Source: Axinella damicornis
Lineage: Eukaryota > Porifera > Demospongiae > Axinellida > Axinellidae
DNA length: 64,000 bases
Direction of reading: 5' to 3'
NCBI GenBank assembly: GCA_963931865.1
Contig: OZ007505.1
Coordinates: 6,774,653-6,838,652 of the forward strand
Shown: positions 53,001 through 62,487 of the stretch, piece after piece
How the letters are laid out: each line of letters begins with the position of its first letter
Numbering within the stretch: position 1 is the stretch's first letter
Translations under genes and position numbers: made by a program
The notes under the pieces: model-generated
Databases searched by the model: none
Told to the model about the DNA's origin: nothing
What the model saw: only the letters and a program-made list of their open reading frames with translations

Positions 53001-56000
53001 ATATTATTAAAAGCTCCAGTCTTGTGTTGAAAGTTATAGAAAACCTGCTGAAATCTGATGTTCTGATGGCGAACAGTTTTGCTAACGTTGTCAATATAAG
53101 CAGCCACCCCTCCTCCAATACTCCGTATAACACCTTCCCGGCTTTCAAGTAGTGTAATGAAATCAGACTCAGCATTACCTTGGCAGATATGTGCTCGTTG
53201 TAAAGCACCACAGATCATGTGTAGATCCCCGTGTATTCATGTGGGTGTGGCATTTCTGAAGAACTATATTGCTGACAGGTACTTTCTTACCATGTACACT
53301 AGCAGTCCACTGCAAGTCTTCAGACACTGTCACTGACACTTTCACTACAGCTGGCTCTGGTGGTGAATTCTTAAGCAATGACAGTTGAATAACATTGTCC
53401 GCCGTGTACACATGTCAATTGGGTAAGGTGCAATTGCTCACTTCAGCTTTCAGATTTTCGAATGTAGCATTTGGATGAACACATACGGTGTCTGCTCCTG
53501 TAGTTAAATGAGACCTGCTAGGATCTGCATGCGTAGCCGTTTGGGCCCCGGTAGTTTTCTGAGAATTGGTGCTTTGTGAAACAGTATCATCGCCTGACCG
53601 AGGAGGACCATCAATGGTTTCCTGTATCACGCGCCGGCTCAGAGTATTGGTGATGTCTGAGAGTATTGGTTCCGTATGTCTCGTTCTTTCATAGTTTTTC
53701 ACCTTGTAGAAGTTGTGCCGCTTTCCTCTCTTTTGCTTTGGCATTTGTAGCTAGCTACCGTCCGGCAAGGATAACCAAATATTTGACGAGAGTTTGACAA
53801 TACGAAATTTAGTAGGTCATGTGAAACAATTAATTATTTCACCTTTTTGGAGTTTGACCTTAAGCAAATTGCAACACAAACTTTCTCTACTGTTTCCTAG
53901 ACAGAAAAATGTCCTCTATAACATACTAAAAGGAGTATCTGGAGAGGAAAGTACTGAAATATTAAAATATATAATGTCTAACTTGTTTAAGGTTGACCCA
54001 AAATTTATCATAATTGGCCTGTAGCTATAAAGCATCACAGGCCCAATTTAATGACAGAGAGGCGGAGGGCAAAGAAACTCAATAGCCTGATGCAGCAACC
54101 ACAGAAGCAATGACAGCATATCACTAGGTGCTTTCTTAGTCGAGATAACCTAACACAAGTAATCATGTGTCACAGGCCCAATTTAATGACAGAGAGGCTG
54201 TGTACCTATACGAGGGCAAAGAAACTCAATAGCCTAATGTAGCAACCACACAGGTATTCATAGCAAGTAGTTTCATTTCTGCAGGTGCTTTCTTGGTCAA
54301 GATAACCTAACACAAACAGTAACATACCTACCTCAAAATCCAGTATCCTAGCTCAGACCTGCAACTTCTAGCTGCTACCCAATTTGTTCTCCCGCCAAAC
54401 GTTTCAAACACTTTCGAGGATACTTAGGCCGGCCGGCGTGCCTACATTCATAAGCTAACGAACACTTCCGAGGACACCCCGACGTATTACTCTGCTAATC
54501 AGCACAACTATGGATACCGGAGTATCTCGTATACCTTCAGTAACCCTCCGTTATACGCGCAATGCGGATTACGCGTACATTTTATATTGCCGTTTCCAAT
54601 CCACGTTTCGTTTTAGTTATCCTTGCATATAGAGTCTACCGACTCTATGATACAATTTCATGTCTTGTTCATAATTCATCATAAAGGAATAATTAATGAA
54701 ACGAGTTGTAAATTCAAACTTCAGGACATGAAAAGTCTACCATTTGTGCAAAGTTGTAAATGAAAAGAGTTAATGTCTACATAATATTCTCACAAAATGG
54801 CTTATAATTTACACAATGGTAATGATACTACTGCTGTCCGCTTGGAGCTGTTCTTTCTTGCCCTTTTGCTTCGCCTTTCCCCTCTTCTTGATGGGAGTCA
54901 CAACAGTAAATCTGCAGTAGAAGAAGTTGATTGAATTATATACAGTTAGTAATCAAGCACACACATTACCTTTTAATAATTCTTGGCATTGCAGTGTGTT
55001 GGCCTGATTAGCTTCTCTTGTAGGGTCTCCAATTTCCTCTTTGTTTTCTGGAATGTCACGTTGAAGTGAGCCTGATTCCAACTCCTCATTCTCGTCTCCT
55101 GACTCGTCTTCTTCCAACTCCTCACTCACATCTCCACTACAAACTGAAGAGGAAAAAATATGATCAACTTTTGCCCTGCATTGACAAGGTACAGCAGTGT
55201 GCCATAGCCTTACAAGCATCCAGTTTTGCCAAGAGGCACTCAGGTAAGCTTTCGCATGGAATGGTAACCACCCTAGAGCTTCGTATGACCCCAGTCCCCC
55301 CTGTTATTTCCATCCCATTCTTTTTCTGGAGCAAGAAATAACACAGAGAGACGCAGGGATCCACCAGCAGACTTTGCCTCCTCCTTGAGCTGCTTCTCTG
55401 TGATGGTGGACGCAGCATTATGTATTTGCGGGCAAGTGGCAAGTAGACTGCACCTGATGGGCTGCCGTTGTCTGGCTTGCAGTTCAGGTTGGCCCTGAAC
55501 ATCCGTTTCACCTGTTAAGTAATTTACCAGTTAGACATGCCGGATAGCTACTCAAAGATAAGGGAGGGGTGGGGGTGAGACTAGCTACTAAAGTGATATA
55601 CATCAACGTCTGGCCATGGGTTGCGTTTCACTGATGTCACAAAGTGCTCAAGCCAATTGGTCAGTATGGAGCCTTGTCCAGAGTGAATCCTGGTGATCAT
55701 TGGAGCCCAAGTTTCCACAAAGAATTTCTGGACCTCTGTCAGTGACATGACTTTGGGCATCAATTGGCACACACGATACCACATGATAACACTGAAAACT
55801 ATGGTGGCCCAGAAGGGTCATCCATTTCAACTCTGCTTTCACTTCTGAGTTCAAACTTCCACTTCCGACTTCCAACTTCCACTTCAGACTTCTGACTTCC
55901 GACTTAATTAATAACTATAAAACTAACCGTCCATGCAGCAAAACCGGAATCTTTATGTGTATGAGTTACTACTTTACAAACCAGTATTTTATTGCTGGTT

Positions 56001-59000
56001 CAGATAGAGCACACAGACCTGAATCTGGCTTCTTATAAACCATGTCTCCACTCTCGCAACAGTAAGTTTCAACAAATTCACAGATTACCTCGCCTTTCAC
56101 TGTTGATAAACATGTTGCCATGGCAGTAAACAACTTGTACATTAGATACACACAGCAACATACCATCGGAAACAGACTCCAGAAAATGCCCAAGATGAAG
56201 AGGGTTTTCAGCAAACACCCGCCCGGTGAAGTAGCAACAAGCTCTTGAACTTCATGCGTTCGATCTGGGTCGTCTTCCAATACGTCGTCCATCATGCAGA
56301 CCACACCTTCCAGACCATTCAGAATGTCAGACAATTGGCGTTGGAAGTGTTCAGGGGCTGATGTGATACCAAATGGAAATCGGTGAAAACAGCGGCGCCC
56401 AAAGGGAGTGATGAAGGTTGTGAGCAGGGAAGATTCTGGGGACAATGGGGAACCAATCTGAGTTATTTGTTGCGCCAGATTCTCATTGGAAGGTGGTGTC
56501 CCATCGTCTGTTTTCTTCACACTGTTGTTTCATTTGATCTAACAAGACTAGCAGTGGCTGAAACAGAGACTGGAGGTTAGATTCACACTGTACATGGGAT
56601 GGTAGTGGGATGAAATGAGGTGAAAACTTCTGCAGAGTGTATGTTCGTTTGCGTTACAACATGATGACACATTAAGGTACCACTGGTTAAAGATCGTCTG
56701 GTAAGTCAACTGGATGAGGTCTTTGAGTTGACTCTACTCTCTTGATGTAAATGCTGCAGTTTTTCCCTGTCGCAAAAGAAAAACCTTCATCAACAGTTGA
56801 TCCTTTTGTGGTACATTATGGTGCTTCAAGAATTTTGGAATGGTGAGATTGTGTATGCTGTTGTCAATGGCACGGAGGATAAGTGAATATAAGGGCAGTT
56901 CCCTTTACTCCTTCATTGGAACATTTTGCAACTATACAAGTTCCGTCTCACCTTGCACAACATTTTACCGGTTCTGGTGGAGTTTCTCCTTGCTGTTGAC
57001 AGATGAGATCTACTAGTTGATGCTTGAGTAGAGCTGATGTTACTGGTATTTTCAGACTTCTGCACTGAGATTCAAGTTGAGGTTTGGTCTGGGTCTTGTA
57101 GAGATGATGAGATTTCCATCTTTCCCTTTCCAGTTGTACTGGTTGTCTATGTGTACCTGGGCATGGATTTCGTTTTGGTAGTCTCTTGAGGTGTAGTCCA
57201 CGACAGAAGTGACAACTGCTGAACAATGTCATCAGATGGATGCTCCACCACAAGTCCAATCAATACCTTGGATGGCAGGTACACTCCGAGAATTTCATCC
57301 CAGGGCCCTGAAAGTAGAGCTCTCTCTTCAAAGGAAGGTAGTGGAGCTCACCAGTCTTGTACCACCGCAAGTAATCTAGTATAGGCTGCAGCTCATACCT
57401 TCTGCAGTTGGCATCCTCGTCTCTTGTGTAGACAGCAGCAGTGTACTGTCCACCCAGGCAGTCCTCACATCCTCGATCAGTTCATTATGAAGTGGTTGGT
57501 AGTCTTTCCTGTAATCTCCCTCAAATTGTTCGTCCACCTCCCACTGAAAGTGAAATGTGTTCAATACTTAATTAACCTGGCTTTGCTGTGTAATTCACTT
57601 GCATCTTCCCTTCGTCATTCAGAACGTCTGCAGCTCTTGCTCGTCTGTGAAAATGATATCACTACGCTTCACTCCCCGGAATGCATGCAACGGTCTAGAT
57701 CCAAATGAGCCTCCAATAATGCAAGCCCTGATCTTCTCTGTCATAAGTTTGCTTTGTTGCTCAATACGTATGGTGCAAGTAATGGTCCAGGCCTTTGGGT
57801 TGGCTGGAGGACGATCCCAACAACGCTGCCACCGTGTAATGTTATGCCGCGCTAGCTTAGGGACTAGGATTCAAGTAGATTCGGCAACACAACTCTTTAT
57901 GTCAGCTATCAGAAAATGGCCATGAACTTACACACTCACGTGATACATAATATGACGTAATACATCATAGATGAGATGGCCAATATGATAATGCATGCAT
58001 GCAGCCAATACCACACCCTCCAATGATTTATCCAGGCCAGTCATGGGCCTATCAGTGAGTGAGTAGCTACATGTAGTCCATGCTGATGCAGTTCAATGAA
58101 TTTGTGTTGCAAGTTGTTGCAAGAATTCTGCTTTGTGGCTACAGTACAGGGCTCAATGCAGAATTCCAGTCTTGTATACCAAAAATTGTTACTTACTGAT
58201 TTGGTCTTCCATCCTTCCTTCATCCAGTGAACTACACTCTGAAGAACCCCAGTGGTGTTCTCGGACGGATCTCACTCTTCAAACCTTCCTATAAGCTGGG
58301 GGAGGATATCACCGGGACCTTTGACCTCAGCTCAGCTACCGTTGCTTGCTTACAGGTAAGATTTCTGGGAAGGGTCCAAATGTATGGTAATACGTTCTCA
58401 GCACATAATCTCTCACCCGAACACATCCTCCCCCCCCCCCCCCACACACACACTCCACACTGCTTTAGTTCTCAGTTGTCCTCCACTGTCTTGAGGAGGT
58501 GAGCAAGGAGTGTCTCCAACCCTCTGCCTCACATCACTCCCTCTGCAGTATCCACGCCCGGCACACCGAGTGCTGCCACAACACCCTCCAGACTCACTTC
58601 TCTCTACCCATCCCCCTCAGCGTTACACAGTCCTTTGAGAACAACACAGGTGGGCACGGGCATGGGAGAGTGACTAGGGTGTGGAGCTCGAGACTGGAGG
58701 GAAGGAGCGAGGGGAGGAGGGGAAGGGGAAGGGGGGAGGTTAGGAGAGGGAAGGACTTGTGGAAGAGATAGGGTGTTGCAGTTGTAAGTTGTAGCTATTT
58801 GAAACCCCCAACCCTGCAAATACTCTCTCTCTTGTAAACATGCACTCACAAACATACCTCAGTGACAGTGAGATGGCAGCTGCACTTTGAATTTCTCATC
58901 AGCCGATGTCCCCCTGGAGACCTCACTGCTGCCACGCCGACAACAAGTCTGTCTGGCAGCAGAGCCACTCTCTGGAGGGGGCTACAGCCTGCAGCCATAG

Positions 59001-59098
59001 ACTCAATGACGTGGGACCTCCCCCTCTCCATCCTTCCCACCATCCCCACACAGGCCGAGATGACACAGAGGACATACCCACACACACTCACATTGTAA
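47026..59098 (+). CDS. RGP1: RAB6A-GEF complex partner 2 (RGP1 homolog)
   Basis: Arrestin-fold partner of RIC1; the complex activates Rab6A for endosome-to-Golgi retrograde transport. Exons are 47026-47254, 49321-49404, 49623-49772, 49914-50048, 58228-58355, 58469-58649 and 58863-59098 (380 aa; human 391), all phase 1 or 0 and consistent. Family motifs are [103 protein letters not shown] and a C-terminal [14 protein letters not shown]. The acceptor at 49913 was chosen over GTGCAG nine bases on because only it keeps frame. Intron 4 is 8.2 kb, against 109-2066 bp for the other introns, and is filled with retroelement and transposon remnants. Intron 1 holds an ERLIN-like exon on the other strand. 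Confidence 0.95.
47870..48180. repeat. Degenerate ~100-bp tandem repeat in RGP1 intron 1
   Basis: Three to four units share CACACACCATGCACATGCGT, GTCAGTGGGCCGGGC and AGTGAGTCTAG blocks. No coding potential. Confidence 0.7.
48309..48363. mobile_element. Short MULE-like MITE
   Basis: TAACCTCATTCCCAGGCTCC and its inverse. It lies seven bases beyond the stop codon of the ERLIN-like exon. The flanks share TGTACC imperfectly. Confidence 0.75.
48371..48568 (-). pseudogene. Isolated ERLIN-type terminal exon (erlin-1/2 C-terminus)
   Basis: An open exon of 65 codons plus stop, missed by ATG-based ORF calling, behind an intact acceptor (GATGCTTAG). It encodes [15 protein letters not shown] and [12 protein letters not shown], the signature C-terminal stretch of the ER SPFH-domain proteins ERLIN1/2. 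A Ser/Thr/Pro-rich tail ends at TAG (48371-48373). There is no frameshift. I could not find the preceding ERLIN exons in the remaining 750 bp of this RGP1 intron. It is therefore either a duplicated orphan exon or the end of a gene whose other exons are unrecognised. The similarity call is from memory of the family. Confidence 0.75.
49206..49286. mobile_element. MULE-like MITE with damaged right end
   Basis: The left end is TAGCCTCGTTCCCAGGCC; the right end is CCTGGGAACGGTTCCA. The flanks GTGTATTGG and GTGTAATGG match at 8 of 9. It lies just before RGP1 exon 2. Confidence 0.78.
50380..50800 (-). pseudogene. Fragment of an unidentified conserved coding region
   Basis: Two overlapping frames together read as one hydrophilic domain: [11 protein letters not shown] in one frame, then [22 protein letters not shown] in another. 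This implies a frameshift or lost intron near 50555. The block has the feel of a conserved cysteine/aromatic domain, but I cannot name it. It lies between the integrase remnant and the LTR-end fragment. Confidence 0.4.
51415..52215 (-). pseudogene. Gypsy integrase remnant
   Basis: HHCC zinc-region remains ([15 protein letters not shown]) are followed after a frameshift by a DDE core. That core shows [12 protein letters not shown], then NNGPHY, and after another frameshift [17 protein letters not shown] and the glutamate-containing region up to [10 protein letters not shown]. At least two frameshifts make it non-functional. Sequence at 50846-51253 may be its basic C-terminal tail. Confidence 0.85.
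52844..53152 (+). CDS. Small acidic ORF inside the 1.9 kb transposon
   Basis: 102 codons. The N-terminus is rich in Asp/Glu/Ser (SDSDEDEP), followed by a helical Leu/Val stretch. There is no known domain. It starts about 80 bp inside the left inverted repeat. Function unknown; it may be a transposon accessory protein, or may continue through an unseen intron. Confidence 0.35.
   Translation: MAEQQDRELIMIMSDASNSDSDEDEPVIVLADVSVTQPVRVLMSVLRDAKEEDIIKSSSLVLKVIENLLKSDVLMANSFANVVNISSHPSSNTPYNTFPAFK
53175..53744 (-). pseudogene. ORF with one in-frame TGA inside the 1.9 kb transposon
   Basis: A basic N-terminus ([20 protein letters not shown]) opens a frame of 109 codons to TGA at 53415-53417. The same frame then continues for 79 codons ([20 protein letters not shown]). 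The uninterrupted composition on both sides suggests one decayed protein rather than two. No domain recognised. Confidence 0.45.
54037..54300. repeat. Tandem duplication of ~130 bp within the transposon
   Basis: CACAGGCCCAATTTAATGAC, AGGGCAAAGAAACTCAATAG and GGTGCTTTCTT...GATAACCTAACACAA occur twice in order, the second copy with extra inserted bases. Confidence 0.9.
54950..57560 (-). other. Exon-like segments of an unidentified minus-strand gene
   Basis: Several open stretches start behind good acceptors and end at donors. They lie at about 57411-57548 ([18 protein letters not shown] after TTTCACTTTCAG), 57290-57375 ([19 protein letters not shown]), 55613-55784 ([18 protein letters not shown]), 55160-55511 ([20 protein letters not shown]) and 54960-55145 (Glu/Asp-rich). 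One near 57000 resembles a SAP-like helix pair. None has a family I can name. They could be a spliced transposon gene or a captured host gene, split by the RT scrap at 56256-56520. Confidence 0.4.
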
Positions 59099-59259
59099 CC
59101 TTCTATTTGCCCTGCAGAGGTGATGGTTTTTATAAAGACATAACTGCATTTCAAGTGATGACAAGCGGTGAACTGAGCAGACGTTCAAAAATAACCAAGT
59201 GCACGGTCATGTTATAGCTCTTTACCAGCACTATGTCACTTATCAGCGCTGTGTCACTG

Positions 59260-59314
59260 TAGCCTCGTTCCCAGGCCCACACGCGAAACACGGAAGTGCC
59301 TGGGTACGAGGCTA
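59260..59314. mobile_element. MULE-like MITE, perfect 9-bp duplication
   Basis: TAGCCTCGTTCCCAGGCCCA with GCCTGGGTACGAGGCTA. GTGTCACTG lies at 59251-59259 and 59315-59323. Confidence 0.95.
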
Positions 59315-59326
59315 GTGTCACTGGGC

Positions 59327-59422
59327 TAGCCTCGTTCCCAGTCCCACGCCCAGCTTTTCGTCGCTTGCAGTTACCATACTGCAAGCGACGAAAAGCTGGG
59401 CAATGGCCTGGGAACGAGGCTA
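59327..59422. mobile_element. MULE-like MITE beside the previous copy, perfect 9-bp duplication
   Basis: A long hairpin with the common inner stem AGCTTTTCGTCGCTTGCAGT. TCACTGGGC lies at 59318-59326 and 59423-59431. It landed only three bases from the right duplication of its neighbour. Confidence 0.95.
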
Positions 59423-60133
59423 TCACTGGGCCCTATCGAATACAATGTAATGTAATTGTTAGTCAACTACTTTCATTGCATGTCAACTAGTAGCACACAT
59501 ACCATTGGTGAGACATTAACCCGTTGCTATGCTAGCAATTAACTTCGATCAGCAGCAGTTGAAATAATGCTGGTGTTTTCATCCAAGAAGGCAAGTGCTG
59601 ACAGAACCTTGTTTTTCTTTATTTCTAGGTTACCATGCAGAAAGATAAGAGAAAGAACAAAAAACAACAGAACAAGCCTGCACAGTGTGTGCACCACTTT
59701 AGCTGTTGCATCATGCATCTTGACTGTAATAAGTATCATCATTGGTACAATCATGTAATTCTGACAATTGATAATGACAACATCACTGCCATGCACCCCA
59801 AAGTGAAACAAACACGACTGATCACTGCTGGCACAAAACACAACTGAGCAGATGAACATGCATGCAGGCACACACACATCATGCTACACACACACACACA
59901 TCATGCTACACACACACACACATCACACTACACACACACACACATCACACTACACACACACACACATCACGCTACACACTTGCCTCGTTCCCAGTCTCTT
60001 GCGGGGCTGCAAGAGCCTGGGAATGAGGCTACACACACACACACATCTGCATGCCAAGAGCTCCTGGCCTCCCTGTGGCAGCATGTGGGAGGGAAACAGA
60101 AACAGTAACAGACTGAAACACCTTCACGGCAGC
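59423..60133. other. Spacer with CA repeats and one MITE
   Basis: (CACACA)TCACACTA repeats fill 59868-59975. A short MITE (59980-60031) is inserted in them. No gene recognised. Confidence 0.6.
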
Positions 60134-60201
60134 TAGTCTCGTGTGGCCCAGACCCTTCATGCGACGATCGTCGCAGGAAGGGTCTGGGCCACACGAGACT
60201 A
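60134..60201. mobile_element. TAGTCTCGTG-variant foldback, perfect 9-bp duplication
   Basis: An almost perfect palindrome: TAGTCTCGTGTGGCCCAGAC around GCGACGATCGTCGC. CACGGCAGC lies at 60125-60133 and 60202-60210. Confidence 0.95.
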
Positions 60202-60671
60202 CACGGCAGCAAGGTGTTTCTCTGCAAAATAGGTAGGTTTACATTACACTCAAACTTTAAGCTATGCATTCCTAATACCTGTACATTCACAAACAAGAAA
60301 CAATTTTGTCTGAAAAATGAATTCGTGATGACCTATCATACATATTCCACTTCTGCAATTAAACAAGGGGATATGCCTTTACCCATCCTCGTCCCATCCC
60401 TAAATTCTACTTTCTATTAATGGGATGGGACTAGGATTGGTAATGGCATTTCCAAGAGGTGGAGTATGACAGGCCATCACTAACTCTAGGAGAAGATTTC
60501 TTTCTGTTTCTGTACATGTAATTATAGTGCATGAGAGTGTTGCTACTTGGCTGTCATCTGGCACCTCCAAGCTGTAAACAGAGAAGCAAATGATTTGTTA
60601 TGCATACATTTGCACTATACTCACTAGTCTGGTCTCATTCCCAGACCAAACTGGGAACAAGGCATGCTCAC

Positions 60672-60829
60672 ATTTATAATTTCTATCTCCTCTTCTGTGA
60701 GAGGTTTTCTGCCGTAGGCTGCCGGGAGGCTGACTGTTTGTGTTGCCCTCTCCTTGTGCTGCAATGAGTGCTGAGTTATCGGTGCAAGCTGTCTGTCAGA
60801 CTCATCTAATCTGTCCAGGTTGAGCATCA
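60672..60829 (-). CDS. Putative internal exon, unknown gene
   Basis: On the minus strand an open stretch with coding-like composition (QHKERATQTVSLPAAYGRKP, then LTEEEIEIIN) ends exactly at a donor AAT/GTGAGC. Acceptors lie at 60830 or a few bases beyond. If it splices to the acceptor near 60573, the frame closes after five codons (LGGAR). I do not recognise the protein. Confidence 0.4.
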
Positions 60830-61026
60830 CTAATGCTGGGGTTGGTAGACAGGTGTGTGAAGGAGATATGGAAGGGTTGTGTTATGTGGGAAATTCATTC
60901 TTTTCCCTCAGTAAAAGAGTTGAATACTCTGCTGCAACGAAATTAGGGTTTGAGTTCGTACTTAGGTCTGGAAAACAAGACTCTAGGCTGCTTACCCTCA
61001 TTCATAAGCTGTCTTTCATCTAAGAA

Positions 61027-61595
61027 TGGGGTTGCTGGCAAGCTGTCATTCCTCAGAACATCCAGGAAATGAGGCTACCAGTGAGCTGTCATTCCTCAGA
61101 ACAGTCTGGGAATGAGGTTGCTGGTAAGCAGTCGTTCCTCAGGAAATGAGGCTCAGAACAGCCTGGGAATGAGGCTGCTGGCAAGCTGTCATTCCTCAGA
61201 ACAGCCAGGAAATGAAGCTACCAGTGAGCTGTCATTCCTCTGAACAGTCTGGGAATGAGGTTGCTGGTAAGCAGTCGTTCCTCAGGAAATGAGGCTGCTG
61301 GCAAGCTGTCATTCCTCAGAACAGCCTGGGAATGAGGCTGCTGGCAAGCTGTCATTCCTCAGAACAGCCAGGAAATGAGGCTACCAGTGAGCTGTCATTC
61401 CTCAGAACAGTCTGGGAATGAGGTTGCTGGCAAGCTGTCATTCCTCAGGAATGAGGCTGCCAGCAGGTTGTCATTCCTCAGAGCAGCCTGGGGATGAAGC
61501 TGCTGGCAAGCTGTCATTCCCCAGAACAGACCTGGGAATGAGGCCGCTAGCAGGCTGTCATTTCCTCAGTGCAGCCCGGAAATGAGACTGCTGGT
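61027..61595. repeat. Satellite of ~43-bp units related to the MULE-like MITE end
   Basis: About twelve units of GCTGGCAAGCTGTCATTCCT plus CAGAACAGCCTGGGAATGAG, with longer-period variants. The CCTGGGAATGAGGCT part equals the terminal inverted repeat of the local MITE family. Confidence 0.9.
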
Positions 61596-61731
61596 CCTAT
61601 AGTCTAGTCCACAAGCTCACTTTTGGGATGCTCTTAACTAAGCTTGATATACATGTACTTAGCAAGGTTGGCCTCATGCTCAGAGAGTGACAAAAGGAAT
61701 GCATTCCGCTGCAAACTGCTTACTGTCTTAC

Positions 61732-61845
61732 GTTTCCCATCTGATGTTCTCCGAGGAGGGAATGTGATAGAGATAGCTTGCCTTGCGGCACCCCCCACCC
61801 ACCTCCAGTGCACCCACTTTTGGCAGCATAGAAACACACGGTGAC
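61732..61845 (-). CDS. Putative internal exon, unknown gene
   Basis: Minus-strand stretch from acceptor CTGCTGCCAG to a strong donor AC/GTAAGA. It encodes VGALEVGGGCRKASYLYHIP and SSENIRWE. It may belong to the same gene as 60672-60829, but the phases do not join directly, so an exon would be missing between them. Confidence 0.4.
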
Positions 61846-62487
61846 CTGGCAGCAGGCAGTTCATGACTGAACACAGAGAAAGTGGCTGTCAAATCACATC
61901 ACATCCTTGCAATTGCCTTGCGTTACAGCTTTGTGATTATTAGTGCACAGCTGTTAATTCTGGACAGTTCAGGACGGTCTGAAGTCCAAACTAATTCTAA
62001 TACTCACTTGCATAATATGAGGTAGCAGCTGGGAGCGAGGCTTCTGCAGCTCGAGAGGTAGTCTCGCGGGCCAGACGTTCGCGGCGAGGCTACTCGAGAG
62101 GTTGCGAGGTTAACTCCAATTAATAAGCACCACTGTAGCTAAGCCATTCTGTGACGTCATCACGCGAGCCTTAATACACTGCATGCAGTCGCGGTATGTC
62201 GGACCCGGCCGGCTACAGATACATGAGATATAGAGGCAGGGAGGTTAGAGTGAGTTCCACCATTCTGCTACTATTTAACGGTGCACGAAATAACCACAAT
62301 AGGCTAGAGAATTAACATCTAGTTAGGGAGTGGTTTAAGGGTTGGGTTAGGGTCATGCTGATGCTAACCCCCCTCCCCCCGCCCCACCATTTTCCTCCAA
62401 GAGTCATCCTCTATTAAAATTCTGGTCACACAGGGACCAGGTGTCCACCCTCCTTCCAGCGGCTCCCCCCAACCTCACCCACACACC

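Larger units (their letters stand above)
52703..54626. mobile_element. 1.9 kb TIR transposon of unassigned superfamily
   Basis: Inverted repeats of about 100 bp: GCAAGGATAATTAAAACGAA at the left and the inverse of GCAAGGATAACTAAAACGAA at the right. The next 25 bp are identical, with further similarity to AACGGAGGGT. The flanks are ATATA on both sides (a 5-bp duplication, or up to 6 with ambiguity). It encloses two short opposed frames and an internal duplication. No DDE transposase is recognisable, so it is probably non-autonomous. Confidence 0.8.
50307..58022 (-). mobile_element. Second Ty3/gypsy relic, interrupted by other insertions
   Basis: In reverse orientation inside RGP1 intron 4. 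Its probable 5' LTR is 57835-58022, followed by GGTGGCAGCG as in the first element. A reverse-transcriptase scrap lies at 56256-56520 and an integrase block at 51415-52215. A fragment of about 60 bp at 50307-50365 matches the LTR end (GCTAGCCTAGGGACTAGG). The internal segments are broken up by a 1.9 kb DNA transposon and unassigned exon-like sequence. Unity as one element is inferred from order and orientation. Confidence 0.65.

Noticed and set aside
60390..60573. Long continuation of the unknown gene after 60672
   Set aside because: The open frame here needs a phase-2 junction, whereas the upstream exon ends in phase 0, so only five codons can follow.
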